Assembly (NCBI GenBank): GCA_030602615.1
Contig: JAUVZM010000015.1
Coordinates: 1 to 44,517 of the forward strand
DNA from: a bacterium
GTDB lineage: Bacteria > Armatimonadota > Zipacnadia > Zipacnadales > Zipacnadaceae
Direction of reading: 5' to 3'
Length of the DNA stretch: 44,517 nucleotides
Shown: piece by piece, positions 23,329 through 28,021 of the stretch
Position numbering within the stretch: the first letter of the stretch is position 1
Layout of the letters: the number at the start of each line of letters is the position of its first letter
Translations under genes and position numbers: made by a program
The notes under the pieces: generated by a model
The model's database searches: none
Told to the model about the DNA's origin: nothing
Seen by the model: the letters and a program-made list of their open reading frames with translations, nothing else

Positions 23329-25008
23329 TCAATCAAACCACCGCGCCATCGTGCCGATCCACAGCAAATCGCGGAGCTGATCCATCAGCGACTTGCTTGG
23401 CTTCTTGGGCGGCACATAGACTATATCCGCGGGCCTCAGAATCGCCTCGTCAGGCGGAACTCCCTTTCTATAGTCACCTATCGAGACTACAATGTGCTCC
23501 CACTCTTCCGCCTCGGGATCCGGCCGCAGGATATGCACTTCCTCGGTATTGGCACTCTCGCTGAGTCCCCCGCTGCGCGCGACTACATCAAGTGCGGTCA
23601 GGTCCGGCTCCCAGGGAAACTTGCCTTGAACTCCCACGGCGCCGAGCACATAAAGCGTTTCTTTCTCCGGTATCAACACGATGTCGCCGGGCGCGACATC
23701 TATGTTCTCCGAGAGTTGGCCCTCGTCCATCATAGCCTTGACGTCAACACTGATGGGCTTCTCCTGACGGTAGACAGTTACACGCCGCAGGTCAGCCATG
23801 TCGGTAGGACCAGACAGCGTCACGATGCGCAGCAGGTCGCGCTCTTCAAGCTCCGCGATATCCAACACTCGTGGCTGTGCGACCGCACCAGCAATCAGCA
23901 CCGTTTCCGGCTCTTTTTCCGGAATCACCAATATGTCACCGGGGAAAAGCTCGATGTTCTGGGACTGATCGCCCTCTTCCCAGAGCGCCTCAAGGTCAAC
24001 AGGGCACATCTCGCCGTCCTGGGAGTAGACTCGGGCCTCGGCCAGATCCGCCCCCGGAGTAAAGCCCTGAGCACTAGCCAACAACTGCAGCACCCTGACC
24101 GGCTCGCCGCTGCGGAACGTAGCAGGAGTGGCCACCTCACCAACGATAGATATACTGCTCGCCTCATTGATGACCAGGACGTCACCAGCCTGCAGCACCT
24201 TGTTCTCGGAGATATCCCCCTCTTTCATCAACCGATGCAGATCTATCGTTTCACTGCGCTGGTCCTGATGGATGAGCAACGCAGTCGAGTTGTCGGCGCC
24301 TGCTGACAGCCCGCCGGCCAGCCGGGTAATCGCTTCCAGCACCCGGACCTGCTCGCCGACCGGGATGCGCACGGTAGTGGGATTCTCGACATACCCTAAC
24401 ACTGCGATGCGTTCGCGCACCTTGGGCACGTATATTATATCGCCGTACTGAACTCGCTCGGTGATATCAATGGGCTGCTCGGTGCGGATGCCGCTGAGAT
24501 TCAATACTTTGGGCTGCTCGCCAGGATGGCTCACCTGCACATGCGCCAGATCAGAAAGCTCAGTAAGGCCTGCACCAATCACCGCGTCCACCACCATTGC
24601 GCCAAACGGCAGCATCAGCGGCGCCTGGCTGCTAACATAGCCAGAGACATAGACCTTGCGCACCGACTCGATTTCGCGGATGCTCAGAACCACATACGGC
24701 AGCCGCAAAAGCTCACCAAGCCGCTCAGTGAGGTGCTGACGGGCCTGCTCCATAGTCATACCCCGTAGGTGCACCTGCCCAAGCTGGGGCATTGTTATAG
24801 TGCCTGCTGGCCCCACTGTATAGACACCCGACATATCGGCACTACCGAAGACCTCCACCTGCAGCACGTCGCCCGGACTCAGTTGATAGTCCGGACCCAA
24901 CAGGCCCTGACCCGCCGCTGACGACAAGCCAGTAGTCAGCAGTAAGCCTGATATGAATAGCAGGTGGATGGCCGCCGCATGAGAAACTACTGTTGTGATA
25001 CGCTTCAT
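23329..25008 (-). CDS. Polysaccharide export protein with Poly_export and repeated SLBB domains (Wza-like)
   Basis: 559 aa. The signal peptide is ~1-33. A Poly_export domain follows (LSPGDVLQVEVFGSADMSG, then VGPAGTITMPQLGQVHLRGM). About five SLBB-type repeats then succeed each other (marked by GDIIYVPK, GDVLVINE, GDILVIPE, GDIVLIPE and DIVYVPPK). Wza-like proteins form the outer-membrane pore for capsule or exopolysaccharide export. No lipobox cysteine is seen after the signal peptide, unlike E. coli Wza. The C-terminus is short and amphipathic. No Wzc or polymerase gene is adjacent. The promoter at 25061-25089 is divergent from that of purQ. Confidence 0.88.
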   Translation of the reverse strand: MKRITTVVSHAAAIHLLFISGLLLTTGLSSAAGQGLLGPDYQLSPGDVLQVEVFGSADMSGVYTVGPAGTITMPQLGQVHLRGMTMEQARQHLTERLGELLRLPYVVLSIREIESVRKVYVSGYVSSQAPLMLPFGAMVVDAVIGAGLTELSDLAHVQVSHPGEQPKVLNLSGIRTEQPIDITERVQYGDIIYVPKVRERIAVLGYVENPTTVRIPVGEQVRVLEAITRLAGGLSAGADNSTALLIHQDQRSETIDLHRLMKEGDISENKVLQAGDVLVINEASSISIVGEVATPATFRSGEPVRVLQLLASAQGFTPGADLAEARVYSQDGEMCPVDLEALWEEGDQSQNIELFPGDILVIPEKEPETVLIAGAVAQPRVLDIAELEERDLLRIVTLSGPTDMADLRRVTVYRQEKPISVDVKAMMDEGQLSENIDVAPGDIVLIPEKETLYVLGAVGVQGKFPWEPDLTALDVVARSGGLSESANTEEVHILRPDPEAEEWEHIVVSIGDYRKGVPPDEAILRPADIVYVPPKKPSKSLMDQLRDLLWIGTMARWFD

Positions 25009-25060
25009 AATAGTGATTCCGTCCCACGTCCGCCGTTACCATTGGATACGTTACCTGGTC

Positions 25061-25089
25061 ATTGTAGACATTCAGCCGCCTGACGTCAA
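25061..25089 (-). promoter_or_regulatory. Predicted promoter of the SLBB export gene
   Basis: Minus strand: TTGACG (25089-25084), 17-nt spacer, TACAAT (25066-25061). The expected start near 25054 gives a ~45-nt leader. Confidence 0.6.
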
Positions 25090-25115
25090 CTATTATGTAT
25101 ATACCGCAGTCGCGC

Positions 25116-25144
25116 TTGTTCAAACCTAAGTCTTCAGATATAAT
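25116..25144 (+). promoter_or_regulatory. Predicted promoter of purQ-purS
   Basis: TTGTTC (25116-25121, weak), 17-nt spacer, TATAAT (25139-25144, perfect). The expected start near 25151 leaves a short leader with AGGGAGGAG before the gene. No purine riboswitch or PurR-box sequence is recognisable in so short a leader. Confidence 0.5.
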
Positions 25145-25183
25145 TACTCTACATTGTTGCTACAGCAGGGAGGAGCAGTGCTG

Positions 25184-26044
25184 ATGGAAGACTCAACCGA
25201 GGGGCGACCGCGCGTTGCCCTGATTCAATTTCCCGGCTCGAACTGCGAGTGGGAATCCCAGCGGGCGGCGGAGGCCGCCGGTATATCCTGTGACATCTTT
25301 CGGTGGAATCGCGACCCGTCCGGCCTGGTCGAATACCACGGTTACATAATAGGTGGCGGCTTCTCCTACCAGGACCGCGTCCGCTCCGGCGTGATTGCCA
25401 CCAAAGAACCCATCGTGACTACAATGTTCGAGCAGGTAACCGAATATGATAAGCCGGTGCTGGGCATCTGCAACGGCGCCCAGGTGCTGGTCGAGGCCGG
25501 GCTTATCCCTGGTCTTGAACCCGGTCTGGTGCAGATGGGGCTAGCGCCCAACTACCCGGATCCTGCCGGCCGGATCGGCGACTTCTGCTGCCGCTGGGTA
25601 TATCTGAAACATAGCTGCCCGGCGGGGCGTTGCGCGCTGAGTAGCCAGATGCCCGCTGATTACGTCTGGCCGGTGCCCATAGCCCACGGCGAGGGGCGAT
25701 TTACCACCCGCGATCCGCAGATAATCGCTCAGTTGCACAGCAACGACCAGATCGTCTTTCAGTATTGTGATGCCGACGGGCATATTGACGCCACTCGCGA
25801 GATCAATCCTAACGGGGCTATGGAGAATATCGCCGGGCTGTGCAATCCGGCCGGCAACGTGCTGGCGATGATGCCCCATCCGGAGCGGGCCAGCTTCATC
25901 CGCCAGATTCCTTCCGAACTGACCAACGAGTGGGGTCAGCGCAAGCGCCAGGCCTGGGGCGAGGTTGAGGCTATGCAGCAACCCGGGCCGGGCCGGCTGA
26001 TCTTCGAGTCCCTGCGTCAGGCCCTGCTCGTAGCGGTTCACTGA
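25184..26044 (+). CDS. purQ: Phosphoribosylformylglycinamidine synthase, glutaminase subunit
   Basis: Supplies ammonia from glutamine to PurL in purine synthesis step 4. 286 aa from ATG 25184; GTG 25178 is an equally possible start because AGGGAGGAG (25167-25175) serves both. Class I amidotransferase triad: Cys96 in GICNGAQVL, His232 and Glu234 in MMPHPERA. The N-terminus VALIQFPGSNCEWES is the PurQ signature. It is longer than B. subtilis PurQ (227 aa), as in several deep-branching groups. purS follows after 70 bp; purL is not in the window, and the order purQ-purS is the reverse of the usual purS-purQ-purL. Confidence 0.95.
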   Translation: MEDSTEGRPRVALIQFPGSNCEWESQRAAEAAGISCDIFRWNRDPSGLVEYHGYIIGGGFSYQDRVRSGVIATKEPIVTTMFEQVTEYDKPVLGICNGAQVLVEAGLIPGLEPGLVQMGLAPNYPDPAGRIGDFCCRWVYLKHSCPAGRCALSSQMPADYVWPVPIAHGEGRFTTRDPQIIAQLHSNDQIVFQYCDADGHIDATREINPNGAMENIAGLCNPAGNVLAMMPHPERASFIRQIPSELTNEWGQRKRQAWGEVEAMQQPGPGRLIFESLRQALLVAVH

Positions 26045-26114
26045 TAGCCCACAGCCGGACATCACTATGCCGGACTGAGCAACGCAGAACTTCGAAGAGA
26101 GCCGGGAGGTTCAA

Positions 26115-26648
26115 ATGCAAACGCTTGAACTGCTGGTCAGCCTGAAGATCCCCGATGTTACCGCTCTGACCGCCGCCTCGGCCATTCGCCGGCGTCTGGG
26201 CTATGACGAGGTGCTCAAGGAGCTGCGGCGTAGCGATTACTACTCGCTCGACCTGAATGCCACGGACCCGCTGGCTGCCAACGGGCTGGCCCAGGAGCTG
26301 GCCGAGAAGACCAACCTTTTCGTCAACCCCAACAAGCACAGCTACGAGGTCCGTTCTCCGCAAGACCGAGGCGGCGGACCTACCCCGCAGGAGGGCCTGT
26401 GGCGAGTGGAAGTGCTGGTCACCGATGCTGAGGGAGCGGAGGCCGACGATATTCAGCAGGCGCTGACCCAGCGACTGGGCTACAGTGAGCAGGTCACGTC
26501 TGTCCGCCGCGGTATTCTGTGGACGCTGCTACTAACCGCCGACAGTGCTGAAGAAGCCCGAGAGATTGCCGAGCAGATAACAGTAACCACCGCCCGCGAC
26601 CAGGGCGTACTGGTCAACCCGCATTTTCAGGCGTGGGAGATAATATAG
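26115..26648 (+). CDS. purS: PurS, tandem two-domain form
   Basis: 177 aa, about twice the usual ~80-85. The first half (3-~80) contains KIPDVTALTAASAIRRRLGY and ends LFVNPNKHSYEV; the second half (~96-177) contains LVTDAEGAEADDIQQALTQR and ends LVNPHFQAWEII. Both match the PurS pattern of a short helix ending near GY and a terminal NP motif, so this looks like a fused duplication. PurS dimerises to bridge PurQ and PurL; the fusion would build that dimer in one chain. RBS GGGAGG precedes ATG 26115. The last 41 bases are duplicated at 27942-27982. Confidence 0.85.
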   Translation: MQTLELLVSLKIPDVTALTAASAIRRRLGYDEVLKELRRSDYYSLDLNATDPLAANGLAQELAEKTNLFVNPNKHSYEVRSPQDRGGGPTPQEGLWRVEVLVTDAEGAEADDIQQALTQRLGYSEQVTSVRRGILWTLLLTADSAEEAREIAEQITVTTARDQGVLVNPHFQAWEII

Positions 26649-26650
26649 GC
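26610..26650 (+). repeat. Direct repeat, copy 1 (functional 3' end of purS)
   Basis: CTGGTCAACCCGCATTTTCA and the 21 bases after it, covering the last 12 codons, stop and two bases of purS. It matches 27942-27982 at 37 of 41 positions. The differences fall at third codon positions and are silent. It would be attL in an integration model. Confidence 0.85.
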
Positions 26651-26654
26651 AAAG

Positions 26655-26674
26655 GTCGGTCAGACAGGACCGAC
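26655..26674 (+). terminator. Hairpin after purS (possible weak terminator)
   Basis: GTCGGTC (26655-26661) and GACCGAC (26668-26674) around AGACAG, seven bases after the purS stop. No T run follows, so termination is uncertain; it may instead mark the element boundary. Confidence 0.4.
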
Positions 26675-27206
26675 TGGATGAGCTGTTCCGCAGCGGAGCG
26701 CTGGTGCCAGCTCCATGAACAGCGTAACTCAGGGCTAAGTGGCGCAGTGATATGTGATCAACATCACAGCTCTGGCAGATGCTTGGCTCAGGTTCGATCT
26801 TCCGTGACCGGTTAGCTCATCGATTTCCCAAAACCCTAAGCTCACGATGTACTCTCCCTCACATTCTGGAGATCAAGTAGTCTGTAATCCGACAGGCTGC
26901 TAGTCGGTGCCAGTTGATTTTCTCTGCTCCCGGCGGGTAGACAGCGGACCCTAACCTCGGCTCAACCTGGGCGACAGCCCGCTGTCCCCGCCGGCAAATG
27001 TTTGATGATCCCTGCTGCAGTTCTCTGCACCACGGGGAAGGTTTATCATCCTGGATGACGAATACAATCGGGGCAGGATGGGCGATATTGGGCTTCTGTC
27101 AAACCGTCTCTGTATCGTCTGTCCTGCTTCGCTTTTATTGTCTGGGCTCTCTTCACCACTACCGCTGTGGCGGCAAGCACAGCAATCCATACTAGTTGCA
27201 GCCAGA
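26675..27206. other. Intergenic part of the candidate element, no supported gene
   Basis: About 530 bp with stop codons in every frame and no ORF with a ribosome site. It holds one strong hairpin (26930-26994). A short GGTTCGATC at ~26792 resembles a tRNA T-loop, but the flanking stem does not pair. Confidence 0.6.
26930..26994 (-). ncRNA. Bulged 65-nt hairpin (third of the series)
   Basis: CCGGCGGG (26930-26937) and GACAGCGG (26940-26947), separated by a TA bulge, pair with CCGCTGTC (26979-26986) and CCCGCCGG (26987-26994): 16 bp with a 31-nt loop. The plan (outer helix, bulge, inner helix, ~30-nt loop) matches the hairpins at 27540-27611 and 27803-27877. Read on the minus strand, all three have GGCTGT at or near the 5' side of the loop. 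No promoter fits directly upstream, so it may lie in the 3' part of the orphan gene's transcript. Confidence 0.4.
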
Positions 27207-27458
27207 TCACTGTAACTTCTCCAGCTCTGCTATCAGCCGGGCGAGTGCCTCTTTACCCGGCTCCACCTGTTTACTGCTGACTATACGAAAGCCCCGCTCC
27301 TGCCACTCCCGCTTCGCCAGGGCTTCGTGGTCGGTGTAGTGAATCAGCAGCTCGCCCTCCACCTTGATCAGACCCCCGGCCAAAGACTTGACATCACTCA
27401 CCACTCTCACAAGTTCGGGACTATGAACTGCTGCTTCCATGGTCAGTTTGACGAGCAT
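27207..27458 (-). CDS. Orphan small protein (83 aa) in the candidate element
   Basis: ATG at 27458 with GAGGTGAT just upstream; a longer frame to 27521 would run into the hairpin RNA. The sequence begins MLVKLTMEAAVHSPELVRVV, then SDVKSLAGGLIKVEGELL, and ends in a charged helix, AEGLIAELEKLQ-like (ALARLIAELEKLQ). Predicted pattern: beta, alpha, beta-beta, alpha, a compact alpha/beta fold without Cys, signal peptide or membrane segment. It resembles small nucleic-acid-binding or antitoxin-sized proteins in size only. I do not recognise it. It is downstream of the hairpin and promoter at 27520-27647, which may be its leader. Confidence 0.55.
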   Translation of the reverse strand: MLVKLTMEAAVHSPELVRVVSDVKSLAGGLIKVEGELLIHYTDHEALAKREWQERGFRIVSSKQVEPGKEALARLIAELEKLQ

Positions 27459-27519
27459 GGCATCACCTCGCTTTGCCTGTCCTGCTCCCTGTGAAAGGTC
27501 GCGACGTCTGGGGGCACAC

Positions 27520-27611
27520 AAAAAGGCCGGCCCCCGATGGTACCCTGAGGATTGGAACTCCGCAGCACCGAGAACCGGCCACAGCCGGCACGGAGTTCCA
27601 TCTTAGGGTAC
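27520..27611 (-). ncRNA. Structured RNA 2: closed hairpin with U-rich end
   Basis: The expected start of the promoter at 27619-27647 falls on the first base of GTACCCT (27611-27605, minus). That pairs with AGGGTAC (27546-27540). An inner helix, TGGAACTCCG with CGGAGTTCCA, follows an internal loop. The apex holds CCGGC-TGTG-GCCGG. Downstream is GGGGGCCGGCCTTTTTG; its CCGGCC could alternatively pair with GGCCGG of the apex, giving a switch-like or terminator arrangement. It could be a short sRNA or the leader of the 83-aa gene. Confidence 0.5.
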
Positions 27612-27618
27612 GCAGCAG

Positions 27619-27647
27619 ATTGTAATATACGACTGGAAGAAAGTCAA
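27619..27647 (-). promoter_or_regulatory. Strong predicted promoter P2 for structured RNA 2
   Basis: Minus strand: TTGACT (27647-27642), 17-nt spacer, TACAAT (27624-27619). Five of six matches in each hexamer at optimal spacing. Confidence 0.7.
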
Positions 27648-27778
27648 GCTCACCGCCCGGCGAGAGAGTGAGCGCCTGGGCACGATCAAGCGCTTGGGGA
27701 CCCAGACTACGCGCGGGGGGACAGGCGAGGGTGTACTGGTCCAGCTCGAGTGCCCGGCCATCCATACTTTGGAGCTCA

Positions 27779-27877
27779 TAAGGAAGGCCGGCTCCGTAGC
27801 CTGCACCTGGTGACCGAAGCCACATCAGAGGCCAACGAAGCCGACCTATACAACAGCCGCTTCGGTCACTCAGGTGC
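27779..27877 (-). ncRNA. Structured RNA 1: closed hairpin
   Basis: The expected start of the promoter at 27884-27912 falls on the first base of GCACCTG (27877, minus). The stem is GCACCTG-A-GTGACCGAAGC paired with GCTTCGGTCAC-CAGGTGC (27820-27803): 18 bp with one bulged A and a 38-nt loop. Downstream GGAGCCGGCCTTCCTT resembles the end of RNA 2. The primary sequence of the stem is unlike RNA 2 but the plan is the same, which suggests a structural family. Confidence 0.5.
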
Positions 27878-27883
27878 ACGATC

Positions 27884-27912
27884 ATTATAAGATGGGAATG
27901 GGAAAAAGTCAA
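27884..27912 (-). promoter_or_regulatory. Strong predicted promoter P1 for structured RNA 1
   Basis: Minus strand: TTGACT (27912-27907), 17-nt spacer, TATAAT (27889-27884, perfect -10). Probably the best promoter match in the window. Confidence 0.75.
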
Positions 27913-27941
27913 CCTTTAGTGGATAGTTTCGAAGGGGTCTT

Positions 27942-27982
27942 CTGGTCAACCCCCACTTCCAGGCGTGGGAGATAATCTAGGC
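27942..27982 (+). repeat. Direct repeat, copy 2 (orphan purS 3' end)
   Basis: It encodes the same terminal residues LVNPHFQAWEII and stop as purS, with four substitutions in 41 bases, silent in the coding part. Upstream in frame only a Gly-Leu pair still resembles purS (GVL), then a stop codon appears, so it is a disconnected tail, not a gene. It would be attR in an integration model. secA ends 40 bp further on the other strand. Confidence 0.85.
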
Positions 27983-28021
27983 TTCACCGTACGCAGGGGC
28001 GTGGCTCATCGCGCGTAGGGA

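Larger units (their letters stand above)
26610..27982. mobile_element. Candidate small integrated element between duplicated purS 3' ends
   Basis: About 1.3 kb bounded by 41-bp imperfect direct repeats made of the 3' end of purS. Integration into the 3' end of a gene with rebuilding of that end is typical of site-specific integrative elements; silent-only differences are what an element-borne replacement end would show. Contents: a hairpin (26655-26674), a 65-nt hairpin (26930-26994), an 83-codon minus-strand gene, and two promoter-plus-hairpin RNA units. There is no recombinase, so it is a satellite, a deletion remnant, or the result of another kind of recombination between purS alleles. Confidence 0.45.

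Noticed and set aside
26780-26830. tRNA-like T-loop (GGTTCGATC)
   Set aside because: The flanking bases do not form a T stem and no acceptor or anticodon arms can be built.
27463-27912. 149-codon minus-strand open frame spanning both structured RNAs
   Set aside because: It begins next to the P1 -35, runs through two hairpins and a second promoter, lacks a ribosome site and has no recognisable fold.
27500-27912. RNase P RNA, tmRNA or SRP RNA on either strand
   Set aside because: None of their universally conserved words is present, although GGAAGAAAGTC on the plus strand superficially recalls RNase P.
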